Assembly: GCF_021295345.1 (NCBI RefSeq)
Contig: NZ_JAIMJB010000008.1
Coordinates: forward strand, 62,001-126,000
Reading direction: 5' to 3'
Length of the DNA: 64,000 nucleotides
Source of the DNA: Motilimonas eburnea
Lineage (GTDB): Bacteria; Pseudomonadota; Gammaproteobacteria; Enterobacterales; CBDFNC01
Made by a program: the position numbers and the translations under genes. The notes under the pieces were generated by a model. That model saw nothing but the letters and a program-made list of their open reading frames with translations. It was not told the origin of the DNA and made no database searches. Shown here piece after piece: positions 1 to 7,407 of the stretch (positions are counted from its first letter, which is position 1; each line of letters opens with the position of its first letter).

Positions 1-216
1 ACAGGTGAATCTTGTGAAGATGCCGTGTCATACCAGATGTCAAGGTGTGACTCACCCACTTGCGAGTTCTCGGTGATGCCTCAATACCTGATTAATGCAC
101 TTAACTCAGCGCATGGTGATACCGCGATTGTCAAATGTGGGCAGCCAAATTTACCTATTTCTATCTGCACCTCACAATCAAATAATGTATGTGTGATAGC
201 TCCCTGTCGCGCTTAA
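1..216 (+). CDS. C-terminal end of a cysteine-rich protein (partial)
   Basis: The frame is open from the first base, so this is the last 71 residues of a gene that begins before the window. Seven cysteines lie in these residues (positions 5, 16, 21, 46, 56, 64 and 69 of the fragment), which suggests an exported, disulfide-bonded protein. A GTG at 25 could be taken as a start, but the upstream frame reads on without a stop. I cannot name the family. Cys-rich mating-pair proteins of F-like systems are one possibility, but the fragment is too short to tell. The stop codon sits only 8 bp before the promoter of the PRTRC block. Confidence 0.6.
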   Translation, partial: TGESCEDAVSYQMSRCDSPTCEFSVMPQYLINALNSAHGDTAIVKCGQPNLPISICTSQSNNVCVIAPCRA

Positions 217-223
217 TTTTTCG

Positions 224-252
224 GTAGCGGCTCTGTAAACCAGTGATTAAAT
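224..252 (+). promoter_or_regulatory. GTAGCG-class promoter upstream of PRTRC parB
   Basis: GTAGCGGC begins at 224 and the -10-like hexamer TTAAAT lies at 247-252, 17 bp after GTAGCG. The ATG is 64 bp from the first G. It shares the block ATTAAATA with the site at 2180. Confidence 0.7.
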
Positions 253-287
253 AAACCTCGTAAACAAAACGTCTGGAGACACAAAAT

Positions 288-2177
288 ATGGTTACTGCAA
301 CAGAAAATAGCTTTTACGATAAGATGGTTGATGTGTCTGAGCTTTCAGCCTCTACCCCTTTAGCGCAGCAAAATGAAACAACGGCAAATGCTAATGCACC
401 TGTCATCATTTGGTTTGATGATAACGGTTCACAGCATATCGACCTAACGGGCGTGAAAGATAACGACCAGTTCATGCTGCCCGTTAGCCAGTTACAGGTT
501 TTTACTCTTGGTAACGTGCGTAAATCTCGTAATGAGAAAGCGTTTCGTGAATTAGTGCAAGATGTGAAAATCAACGGCGTTATTCAGCCCATCGCCATCC
601 GTGTTATCGACAAAGGCCATGCCGAAATTTTGGCGGGAGAAGGCCGTTGGTTGGCCTCCAAAGAGATTGGCTTACCTGCCATTCCTGTGATTGTTAAAGA
701 CGTTAACGATCAGCAAGCTATCGCTATTAATCTATCTGAAAACCTTAACCGTGAGGGTGTTTCCATCCTTGACCAAGCGGAATCTGCACAGCGTTATGTG
801 ACCTTATTTGAGGGTGATAGAAACGCCGCTGCCGCCGAGCTAGGTTGGTCACGCGCCAAGTTAGATAAACGATTAGAGCTGCTTAAATGCTCCGATAAAA
901 TTAAGGCTTACCTCGACCAAGGTAAAATCAATGTGGAAGTGGCGTTGATCTTATCTTCTTTCCCAGCCGACCGCCAAGACGCAACCGCTGATACCTGTGT
1001 TGAGGAAAAATGGACTGCGGCCTATGCGCGTACTCGCGTAGCTAAAGCCCAAATGCCTCTCGATACAGCTATCTTTTGCACTCAGGCATGTGCAACTTGT
1101 GAGCATAATACTGGCTTGCAAGGTGAACTCATGTCTGATTTATTCGGTGAAACAGCGCCTTCGTTATGCTCAAATCGCAAATGCTATAAAGAAAAGACGT
1201 TACAGGCTTTGGAAGTTAAAAAGGCCGAAGCCGAGCAGCAATACGGCAAAGTGCTATTTTGGTCAGAAGTGTCACCAGAAGATAGCAATGTTGTTTGTCC
1301 TGATGTGATGGGTGCAGAGCAATTTGCCAATGGCTGTACGGGTTGTGCCAGTAATGCTTGTGTACTTGATGACCGTTTAGGTGTTGAAGGGAATGTTTAT
1401 CCCAATACGTGTGTCGATAAGGCTTGTTTCATTAAATTAACTACCCCCGCCAAGGTCAAAGAAACGGCGACTAATGCGGTTGAAGTAACAGATGATACCT
1501 CAACCGAACCATCCGCCAAGAAAGGCACGAAAGGCACGAAAGCAACTAAAGCAACTAAAGCAACTAAAGCAACTAAAGCAAAGCCTGTGATACAAAAAAC
1601 GCCGCAAAAAGTCATGGATTTTCATCGTGGTTTACTCCGCAAAGCCGCCCTTTGCTTTACCAAAGATCCACTATATATGCTGTCGTTGAGTGTCGCTTCG
1701 TTGTGTGAATCTACGGGCTTTAAACCAACCATTGATAATTATCCTCGCAATTTAAATCAGCAAGTCGTATTCGGTTTATCATTGCCACTTGAACAGCTCC
1801 AAAAAACCAGCCTTGAGGCGGTGGCATGGCTGTTAGAAAACGAAGCACAAGACACGCACAGCCACACTAAACGAACTCCTATCGACCTTGCCATTGATTT
1901 ACTCAAGACTCGCAGTGACGCTATCGATTTAGCTAAGGCGCAGTGGTTCGCTAACAACGAAACACTCAAACTTTACAACCAAGCTGATATTGTGGCCTTC
2001 GCGGAGCAATCGGGTTTCGCGGCGGCTTATGCTGCAAGTTGTGGTGAAAAAGGCGAGGCCGCTTGGAAAAAAGCGGCAAATGGCAAAAAATCGGAGCTAA
2101 TCAAGTTGATCACCTCAACCACTTTCGATTGGTCTGATTTTGCCCCTCAATCCATGCTTGGTTTGATTAACAAATAG
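288..2177 (+). CDS. PRTRC-system ParB-family protein
   Basis: This 629-residue protein has a ParB/Srx N-terminal domain at roughly residues 65-165, with the ERxRA-like segment GEGRWLAS and the NLSENLNREG stretch typical of ParB boxes. A helix-turn-helix-like region follows. The middle has scattered cysteine pairs (residues ~265-375) that may bind zinc. A Thr-Lys-Ala-rich linker made of 9-bp repeats lies at residues ~410-430, before a conserved C-terminal domain. Long ParB proteins of this build head PRTRC cassettes (ParB-related, ThiF-related cassette), and the order of the following genes fits. It probably binds DNA; its role in the cassette is not established. It is a separate family from the partition ParB at 45.5 kb. 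The ATG at 288 follows the SD-like CTGGAG. Confidence 0.85.
   Translation: MVTATENSFYDKMVDVSELSASTPLAQQNETTANANAPVIIWFDDNGSQHIDLTGVKDNDQFMLPVSQLQVFTLGNVRKSRNEKAFRELVQDVKINGVIQPIAIRVIDKGHAEILAGEGRWLASKEIGLPAIPVIVKDVNDQQAIAINLSENLNREGVSILDQAESAQRYVTLFEGDRNAAAAELGWSRAKLDKRLELLKCSDKIKAYLDQGKINVEVALILSSFPADRQDATADTCVEEKWTAAYARTRVAKAQMPLDTAIFCTQACATCEHNTGLQGELMSDLFGETAPSLCSNRKCYKEKTLQALEVKKAEAEQQYGKVLFWSEVSPEDSNVVCPDVMGAEQFANGCTGCASNACVLDDRLGVEGNVYPNTCVDKACFIKLTTPAKVKETATNAVEVTDDTSTEPSAKKGTKGTKATKATKATKATKAKPVIQKTPQKVMDFHRGLLRKAALCFTKDPLYMLSLSVASLCESTGFKPTIDNYPRNLNQQVVFGLSLPLEQLQKTSLEAVAWLLENEAQDTHSHTKRTPIDLAIDLLKTRSDAIDLAKAQWFANNETLKLYNQADIVAFAEQSGFAAAYAASCGEKGEAAWKKAANGKKSELIKLITSTTFDWSDFAPQSMLGLINK
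1522..1580 (+). repeat. 9-bp in-frame tandem repeats inside the PRTRC parB gene
   Basis: Two copies close to GGCACGAAA are followed by four copies of GCAACTAAA and a partial copy. They encode a repeating Lys-Gly-Thr / Lys-Ala-Thr linker. The unit length keeps the reading frame, so copy number could vary without harming the gene. Confidence 0.85.
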
Positions 2178-2179
2178 CA

Positions 2180-2208
2180 GTAGCGGCACACGGAAGTGCT
2201 GATTAAAT
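2180..2208 (+). promoter_or_regulatory. GTAGCG-class promoter upstream of PRTRC-E
   Basis: GTAGCGGC starts at 2180, three bases after the parB stop codon. TTAAAT lies at 2203-2208 after a 17-bp gap, and the ATG is 60 bp from the first G. Confidence 0.7.
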
Positions 2209-2239
2209 AGCTTGGTCAATTACTTATATCGAGGTTTAT

Positions 2240-2749
2240 ATGTCTATTTTTTCCGCTATTGATTTACTGATGCAGCAAGCCAATGTTGGTGAGCTAACCC
2301 TTCGCTTACATCGCGTAGATGGTCAACTACACGTTTGTATTACCAACGATCTGGCCACCAGCTCGAAAGAGTATCATTTTGATGCCAAGGCGCAAAAAGC
2401 CAACGCGCTTCGCGCTGAAATCGCTAAGTCACTCAATGTTAATGGTAGCCCAGCCATGCTCGACCAAGGCTTCGCGCAAACACTGACTCATTACGCCCAA
2501 AGCTTTGCCCCTGCGACCCATGCTCTGACCGCACTACAAAGTGATTTAGGTGTTAAATCAGCCGCTTTGAACACGGCCATCAGCCCCAATCAGCCTCAAG
2601 CTAAATCAACCCCTGCTGCAACTACACAAGCTTCTGCGCCGAATCCAGCACAAGCAGAGACAGCTCAAGCGGCGGTAGATGCCCCAGTACCCGCGCCAGC
2701 AACCAACACGGTGTCGTCTATTGACGATGAGGATGAAGGCTCACTATAA
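2240..2749 (+). CDS. PRTRC-system protein E
   Basis: This 169-residue protein has a folded N-terminal part (about residues 1-100) and a long Ala/Pro/Thr/Gln-rich tail ending in the acidic run IDDEDEGSL. Position between the PRTRC ParB and the ubiquitin-like PRTRC-C, length and the N-terminal pattern match PRTRC protein E. No catalytic motif is visible. The low-complexity tail looks disordered and may be a partner-binding arm. The ATG at 2240 follows TCGAGGTTTAT, an acceptable SD. The gene for PRTRC-C starts 13 bp after the stop, so the two are co-transcribed from the promoter at 2180. Confidence 0.7.
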   Translation: MSIFSAIDLLMQQANVGELTLRLHRVDGQLHVCITNDLATSSKEYHFDAKAQKANALRAEIAKSLNVNGSPAMLDQGFAQTLTHYAQSFAPATHALTALQSDLGVKSAALNTAISPNQPQAKSTPAATTQASAPNPAQAETAQAAVDAPVPAPATNTVSSIDDEDEGSL

Positions 2750-2761
2750 GGAGTGGACACT

Positions 2762-2992
2762 ATGTTAACCATCAACTCAAACCCAGTGTCGTTTTTGGAC
2801 TTGAACGGTATCCGTATTGATTTTCCAAGTCGTGATATGACATTGGCGCAAGCCATTCGCGCCCTGACACCGCGCTTTCCACAGCTTCGCCACACTCATG
2901 TTTATCCAGAAGATTGTGTGCCTGTGATGGTAGACGGTGAGTTACAGCACAAGTACCCAGTGTTGTTAGCACCACCAAAAACAAATGGCTAA
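2762..2992 (+). CDS. PRTRC-system protein C, ubiquitin-like beta-grasp protein
   Basis: This 76-residue protein matches the PRTRC-C / Prok_Ub type of ubiquitin-like protein in size and pattern: a short N-terminal strand pair (residues ~8-22), a helix at TLAQAIRALTP, and the later strands with VPVMVDGEL. In comparative studies such proteins occur beside E1-like and E2-like genes, as here (ThiF-like at 5246, E2-like B at 4506). The C-terminus ends in Asn-Gly after a Pro-rich segment rather than a clear Gly-Gly. I chose the ATG at 2762 because AAGGAG at 2748-2753 is 8 bp before it; a GTG at 2753 is overlapped by that SD. Confidence 0.75.
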   Translation: MLTINSNPVSFLDLNGIRIDFPSRDMTLAQAIRALTPRFPQLRHTHVYPEDCVPVMVDGELQHKYPVLLAPPKTNG

Positions 2993-3008
2993 TCAGGGAG
3001 TAGCGGCT

Positions 3009-3230
3009 ATGAATATTGATGAAAGAATAACGATATGGGCTGACGAAGCCGCATTGTTTGAAGCAGAAAACAGCAATGCGCTTTCTTCATGGCAATTCCA
3101 ATATTCTTCAAATAGGCGAGAAAAATGGCAACTCAGCTTACAACATCAAGAAGCGATTTCCGCATTGTTGCGGCAACCAGCCTCCATGGGGAGGGAGCTC
3201 TACAGCTCCGAACTCCCTCCGCTTATGTAG
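3009..3230 (+). CDS. Small hypothetical protein overlapping the start of PRTRC-F
   Basis: This 73-residue reading frame starts at an ATG with a good SD (GGGAG at 2996-3000) and encodes a mostly helical, hydrophilic peptide beginning MNIDERITIWADEAALFEAE. It overlaps the first 106 bp of the next gene in another frame. It may be a genuine short gene translated first and coupled to PRTRC-F, or an old 5' part of that gene. I do not recognise the family. The SD and protein-like composition argue for translation; the long overlap argues for caution. Confidence 0.5.
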   Translation: MNIDERITIWADEAALFEAENSNALSSWQFQYSSNRREKWQLSLQHQEAISALLRQPASMGRELYSSELPPLM

Positions 3231-4453
3231 CGCCAACCAACCTTAATTATGTACCATGGTACGCACAAAGCCCCGTTACGGGGCAAAAGCTATCACTCAA
3301 TAAAACAGGAAGGAACAAGCTTAATATCGCCAAGCCCAAGTTTGAGGATCTTCAAGTCGTCAAGTACGCTAATGATTGGCGGCTTATTTTGTCTAGTGCG
3401 TGGCGTCTGAATATCCTGTCAGAGCTAGACATTGTTGATTTTATCAAGCTACCTCAAGGCTCTTTCGCGCAAGTAGATAAAGGTAATGAGCTTCGACTTG
3501 AAGTGATAAAAGCTATCGAGCAACAAGCTAAACAGTATCAACAAGAAACAGAGGGGGGGTTCGCCGCTCTCAATCTTCCTTTTCCAACGAAATACATAAA
3601 AAACTGCGAAGAAGTATTTGGCTGCATATCACTAAGCAATATCTCCGACCAGTATGATTGCAATTATAATGGCTTCAAGTTGCGCCTGACGCGAGACAGT
3701 AATCTCGTTGTTATATCTGCCCCTGTTGCCAAATTATCTTACTCCACTCCCCTTAAAAGCGCTTATTATCAGTTTGCTAAAGCGATCTCTTTCCTTGGGA
3801 GGGTAATGCCTAGTGATGACTTGCTTGAGTGTGCTACATCTATGTCGATGCTCGGTGAGGCTTGCGAAGATCTGACAGCCAGTGATTATGAAGTTATTGG
3901 GACGCTTGTGGAAGATGACGACATTATTGCTTGGATGACTGAGCACTACCCCAGTTCAGCGGAGTATCTTGATGATATTTATGGCGAAAATGAGTGGGGT
4001 GTTAATGTTGCCGATTACGTGCATGGCAAGCTCGCTCTAAAGCAAGATTTTGCCATGCAACAAGATAACTTCCTTTCTATGTCAGACAAATTGGAAAATT
4101 TGACTGTTCAATTAGCGGCCTTGAATGAAAACGAAACAGAGGCAGAAGCGGCGCTCTATTTAGCCCATTTAATTTCATTGCTTTTGTCTCAGTATGACTT
4201 TAATGCGTCCCACTTTGAGCCTCTAAGCGATATGGATTTAGCCTATAACTGCGCGATGGATTTTGGTTTTGGCTTTGAAGAAGAATACTTAGAAAGCATG
4301 AATGATTACCTTGCTGAAACGGGTGAAATAGCGATAGCGCACATCGATCTGTCTAAAGGGGATTACCACCGTTCCTTAAAAAATTGGGTTGTGGCGAATA
4401 ACGTCATGTGCGCCTTTGCTGAGCATGTTGATCGCATTGTTGAAGCGCAGTAG
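3125..4453 (+). CDS. PRTRC-system protein F
   Basis: This acidic protein of 442 residues lies in the PRTRC order ParB-E-C-F-B-ThiF, which is the main reason for the call. Its length suits the family. It shows no recognised catalytic motif; the middle is rich in Asp/Glu and aromatic residues and may be an adaptor. The ATG at 3125 follows AGGCGAGAAAA. The first 35 residues overlap the small ORF ending at 3230, so the true start could lie a little later, but no strong alternative start is visible. Its TAG stop is inside the GTAGCGCC box of the next promoter. Confidence 0.65.
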   Translation: MATQLTTSRSDFRIVAATSLHGEGALQLRTPSAYVAPTNLNYVPWYAQSPVTGQKLSLNKTGRNKLNIAKPKFEDLQVVKYANDWRLILSSAWRLNILSELDIVDFIKLPQGSFAQVDKGNELRLEVIKAIEQQAKQYQQETEGGFAALNLPFPTKYIKNCEEVFGCISLSNISDQYDCNYNGFKLRLTRDSNLVVISAPVAKLSYSTPLKSAYYQFAKAISFLGRVMPSDDLLECATSMSMLGEACEDLTASDYEVIGTLVEDDDIIAWMTEHYPSSAEYLDDIYGENEWGVNVADYVHGKLALKQDFAMQQDNFLSMSDKLENLTVQLAALNENETEAEAALYLAHLISLLLSQYDFNASHFEPLSDMDLAYNCAMDFGFGFEEEYLESMNDYLAETGEIAIAHIDLSKGDYHRSLKNWVVANNVMCAFAEHVDRIVEAQ

Positions 4454-4478
4454 CGCCTTACTCAAACAAGGGCATACT
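4450..4478 (+). promoter_or_regulatory. GTAGCG-class promoter upstream of PRTRC-B
   Basis: GTAGCGCC at 4450 contains the TAG stop of the preceding gene. CATACT lies at 4473-4478 after a 17-bp gap, and the ATG is 56 bp from the first G. Confidence 0.7.
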
Positions 4479-4505
4479 GTTTCAAACAGTTAATAGGAAT
4501 GCATC

Positions 4506-5246
4506 ATGCTAACAGTCTCTACTAATAATTCATCCGAGCAGTTAACACCTGCACCTAAACCAACTCCTATCGCAGCTTTGACACTGTATGGCTTCGATAG
4601 CAAGGTGGTGGCAATCAGTCGTCATAAGATTAATCGTGACGGTCGCACAGGGCAAGGCCAGTTAGTCGATCCTCAAGCCTGTTTAACTTTACTGATGAAT
4701 GACTTAACTCAATCAAATAAAGATGATTCCAAGGCCAGTAATGTCATCCTGCCACAGAATATTTTAATTAATAACGCGAAAGGCGTTTGCTGGCACACGA
4801 AGCGCCAACGCCGCCGCATGTGGTTCACCGGCAAGGATCATGTTTGTCTTAACGTGGAATGGCCTCCGCTATTGTGGTGTTGGAGTGTCGATGGTGGTAT
4901 CCATATTTTTGCCCTTGCAAGCAACACTCGCCCCACGATGAACTCGCGTATTTACCACTCACCCCTTTGTAATATTAATGGCAAAGGCTCTCTCTGTGTG
5001 GGAAGCGCAAAACCCACCGTCAGTACCAGTGTGCATCACTTAAAAGAGTGTGAAGCCAGTTTGTTTGATAGCAACTTCTCACACACCAATGGCTCTCACA
5101 CTCACAAATTAGAAATCTATCAAGGCTCGGCTGGTAACTTTAAATACTGGCGCGAAAAAGAGAAAACCAAGGGGCGAGTGAAGGTAGCGGAGCTTCAATA
5201 CTATGGCACACTGGCTGAAACCTTAGATAAAATTGGAGCTATCTAA
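4506..5246 (+). CDS. PRTRC-system protein B, prokaryotic E2-like (Prok-E2_D type)
   Basis: This 246-residue protein has the features of PRTRC-B: an N-terminal strand region, the pair of tryptophans in WCWSVDGGIHIFAL, then YHSPLCNINGKGSLCVGS, where a cysteine takes the place expected for the catalytic residue of E2-like folds. Families of this kind (Prok-E2_D) are predicted to carry a ubiquitin-like protein between an E1 and a target. In the window it sits between F and the ThiF-like E1. The stop overlaps the ATG of the ThiF gene (TAATG), so translation is coupled. The catalytic role is a family-level prediction. Confidence 0.75.
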   Translation: MLTVSTNNSSEQLTPAPKPTPIAALTLYGFDSKVVAISRHKINRDGRTGQGQLVDPQACLTLLMNDLTQSNKDDSKASNVILPQNILINNAKGVCWHTKRQRRRMWFTGKDHVCLNVEWPPLLWCWSVDGGIHIFALASNTRPTMNSRIYHSPLCNINGKGSLCVGSAKPTVSTSVHHLKECEASLFDSNFSHTNGSHTHKLEIYQGSAGNFKYWREKEKTKGRVKVAELQYYGTLAETLDKIGAI

Positions 5247-6025
5247 TGAAACTAACAATGCCTAATGACTGGGTAAACGGCGCTATCAAGATCACCGTGG
5301 CGGGTGCGGGTGGCACTGGCGCTGCCTTGTTGACTGAGCTGTTTCAAATGGACAGCCTGATCCGCAGCTTGAGCAACGAGCAACGCTGGCTCGATGTGAC
5401 CGTATATGATGACGCTTGCGTATCCCCCGCCAATCTCGGTCGTCAATCGTTTTGGGCGGCTGATGTAGGCCGACCCAAGGCCGAGGTTTTGGTTAACCGC
5501 ATTAACCAATGGGGCGGCGTAAAGTGGTCGTATGTGATCAAAAAATTCCAGCCACGCAATCTGGATACTCGCAAAACGGAATTAATCATTACTGCTGTTG
5601 ATGTGCCATCGGTGCGCCGAGCCATTGGCGAGCATTATCAGTTTGCTAAGGAAGGCCAGCACTTGTGGCTCGATTTTGGTAACGGTAAAGATCAGTCTCA
5701 ATGCGTTATCGGCCATATCGCCAAACCAAACAACACCAACCGTGTTCCGAACTTTTGGCATCTATATAAAGACCATCTTGCCACCATGATAGATGATACC
5801 AGTCGCTCATGCTCTACCGAGCAAGCCATCGAAAAGCAAGATTATGGCGTCAATAAAAGCATTGTGCTGTTTGGTTGTCAGCTTCTTTGGCAGATTTTGC
5901 GTTATGGCGAAACCAAGTATTTTGGCTGCTTTCAAGATCTCACTGAGCTGGACTGTCAGGGTATGTTAATTGATAAGCAAACCATTGCCTCATTTGGTGT
6001 GGATGTTGATCAATTTTACGCTTAA
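5246..6025 (+). CDS. PRTRC-system ThiF-family protein (E1-like)
   Basis: This is a 259-residue E1/ThiF-like adenylating enzyme. The nucleotide-binding loop GAGGTGAA lies near residues 20-27, followed by YDDACVSPANLGRQ, the usual acidic-Asn-Arg-Gln segment of ThiF/MoeB proteins, and by KAEVLVNRIN. Residue SCSTEQA in the second half offers a candidate thiol for thioester transfer. It should activate the C-terminus of a ubiquitin-like protein, most simply PRTRC-C at 2762, for passage to PRTRC-B. Start and stop overlap the upstream gene, in keeping with one operon. Confidence 0.85.
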   Translation: MKLTMPNDWVNGAIKITVAGAGGTGAALLTELFQMDSLIRSLSNEQRWLDVTVYDDACVSPANLGRQSFWAADVGRPKAEVLVNRINQWGGVKWSYVIKKFQPRNLDTRKTELIITAVDVPSVRRAIGEHYQFAKEGQHLWLDFGNGKDQSQCVIGHIAKPNNTNRVPNFWHLYKDHLATMIDDTSRSCSTEQAIEKQDYGVNKSIVLFGCQLLWQILRYGETKYFGCFQDLTELDCQGMLIDKQTIASFGVDVDQFYA

Positions 6026-6046
6026 TTGGGTTAATTGGAGGTCGTG

Positions 6047-6694
6047 ATGAAGTACCGTAAAATCTCACAGCTTGATCCAGTTATGTTGTTAACTGCACAA
6101 TTTCGCCGCTCTCACATCCCTATTTGCCAAGTCGATCTGGATGCTCACGCTGCAAGACTGGACTTGCTATTTAAGCCACATAAGCGTAAATACCTCAACC
6201 GTGTCAGCGCCAATATGCTGTTTAAGAATATCAATGCAATGACCGAGCTATCCACTACTGAGCATGATTGTTTGCGTTACACGGCCTTGGTGTTCAGTGA
6301 GTGGCAGCGCGGCTATTTTTCTAAACCCGTTCAGTGCGTGAAGCTGGCTTGTCCATACTGCCAATCACATTGCTCTATCGATCATGACACTCAAATGTAT
6401 TGCTGTGACAATAAGGACTGCGATGCCTCGGTTCCATATTGGCAAGGCGATCATTTACCGCTTGGGACACCAGCTAATGCCGAACTGCGACAACAGCGGC
6501 AAGCAGTAGAATCCCTTGTAGTCCCCGTCTTAGCTAATAACATTCTGACTAAAGTGGATCTGCATAAACGCTTACTAAAATGCCTTGGTATGCCTCCCAA
6601 GTCTCTGTTTAACATTTACAACTTGGATTCGACCCAGTGTGACATTGTGAGTAACGCGCTAATCAAGCTGCAACCAGTACAGAGGGCGATGTGA
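6047..6694 (+). CDS. Hypothetical protein with a four-cysteine zinc-ribbon-like segment
   Basis: This 215-residue protein has no family name that I recognise. A candidate zinc site lies at residues ~100-130: CPYC, then CSID, CCDNKDC. The rest is probably helical. It follows the ThiF gene by 21 bp with a strong SD (GGAGG before the ATG at 6047) and overlaps the next gene by TGATG, so it belongs to the PRTRC operon. Neither this protein nor the next shows the HxH-x7-SxxD signature of JAB peptidases that many PRTRC cassettes carry. Confidence 0.65.
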   Translation: MKYRKISQLDPVMLLTAQFRRSHIPICQVDLDAHAARLDLLFKPHKRKYLNRVSANMLFKNINAMTELSTTEHDCLRYTALVFSEWQRGYFSKPVQCVKLACPYCQSHCSIDHDTQMYCCDNKDCDASVPYWQGDHLPLGTPANAELRQQRQAVESLVVPVLANNILTKVDLHKRLLKCLGMPPKSLFNIYNLDSTQCDIVSNALIKLQPVQRAM

Positions 6695-7326
6695 TGGATT
6701 TGTCAGACGTATGCTGGGTTGTGCCATCCTCCCTATCAAAATCGCCGCTAACAGCACTGCATGAGCAATTCTCTAGCCGTTATCCCTGCGTTTTCATTCC
6801 TGTAGTTGATGAAGGGGGTTGGCTAAGTTATGGCCGAGCAAAATTTCAGTTGATCTCGTTTTGGAATAAGGCCATCTTATCGCCTTCAATGCACAACTGC
6901 TTTCGACTCAATGCGGCCCCAATAGCGTCTCAGCCTGACGATGAATTTTATTTATCGCCCCTCAAGGATTTATTTTTTCCCGGTAACTTTGCCATCGCTA
7001 AGTCCTGGCATTGTCCGACACCCACTTTTTCTGTCGGTGTCTTGATTACCTCCCCCGTCGAACAATGGCAATCACGCGCATTGAGGTTACTGTCCAATAA
7101 AGACAGCGTGCAACTTTATTGCCTTGATTACCACCGTCATCATATCTCGCCAGTCGTTGATGCTCGCCACTGGCAAACTTTTGATCTGCCTTGTACTGGC
7201 GACTTTGCCTCAGATGTCATTGCGCTGAGTTTTTATTGTCAGGCAATGATTGTCGTTGGTTTCATTGAACCTGAACTAGCCAATTTTCTAACGGATCAAG
7301 GCATCACCCTTCGCGTCATCCAATAG
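6694..7326 (+). CDS. Hypothetical protein at the end of the PRTRC operon
   Basis: This protein of 210 residues starts at an ATG overlapping the upstream stop, with GAGGG 8 bp before it. It contains many aromatic and Pro residues and no transmembrane segment or catalytic motif that I can identify. Position alone would make PRTRC-A a candidate, but the JAB metal-binding signature is absent: the His-rich stretch YHRHHISPVVD does not fit it. It ends 22 bp before the promoter of the giant methylase-helicase gene. Confidence 0.6.
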   Translation: MDLSDVCWVVPSSLSKSPLTALHEQFSSRYPCVFIPVVDEGGWLSYGRAKFQLISFWNKAILSPSMHNCFRLNAAPIASQPDDEFYLSPLKDLFFPGNFAIAKSWHCPTPTFSVGVLITSPVEQWQSRALRLLSNKDSVQLYCLDYHRHHISPVVDARHWQTFDLPCTGDFASDVIALSFYCQAMIVVGFIEPELANFLTDQGITLRVIQ

Positions 7327-7348
7327 CCTTTTGGCCGAAATTTTAGCG

Positions 7349-7377
7349 GTAGCGCCCTCTCCCCTCAGTGGTTTAAT
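7349..7377 (+). promoter_or_regulatory. GTAGCG-class promoter upstream of the methylase-helicase gene
   Basis: GTAGCGCC at 7349, TTTAAT at 7372-7377 with a 17-bp gap, and the ATG 59 bp from the first G. Confidence 0.7.
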
Positions 7378-7407
7378 GCTCCTTGTTAACTAACGAGGGC
7401 GAAATTT

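Noticed and set aside
3227-3255. GTAGCGCC within PRTRC-F
   Set aside because: There is no -10-like hexamer 17 bp after it and no start codon at the usual distance.
5184-5212. GTAGCGGA 62 bp before the ThiF gene
   Set aside because: The last base is off, the -10 is poor, and the site lies in conserved PRTRC-B coding sequence, where TAATG coupling already explains expression.
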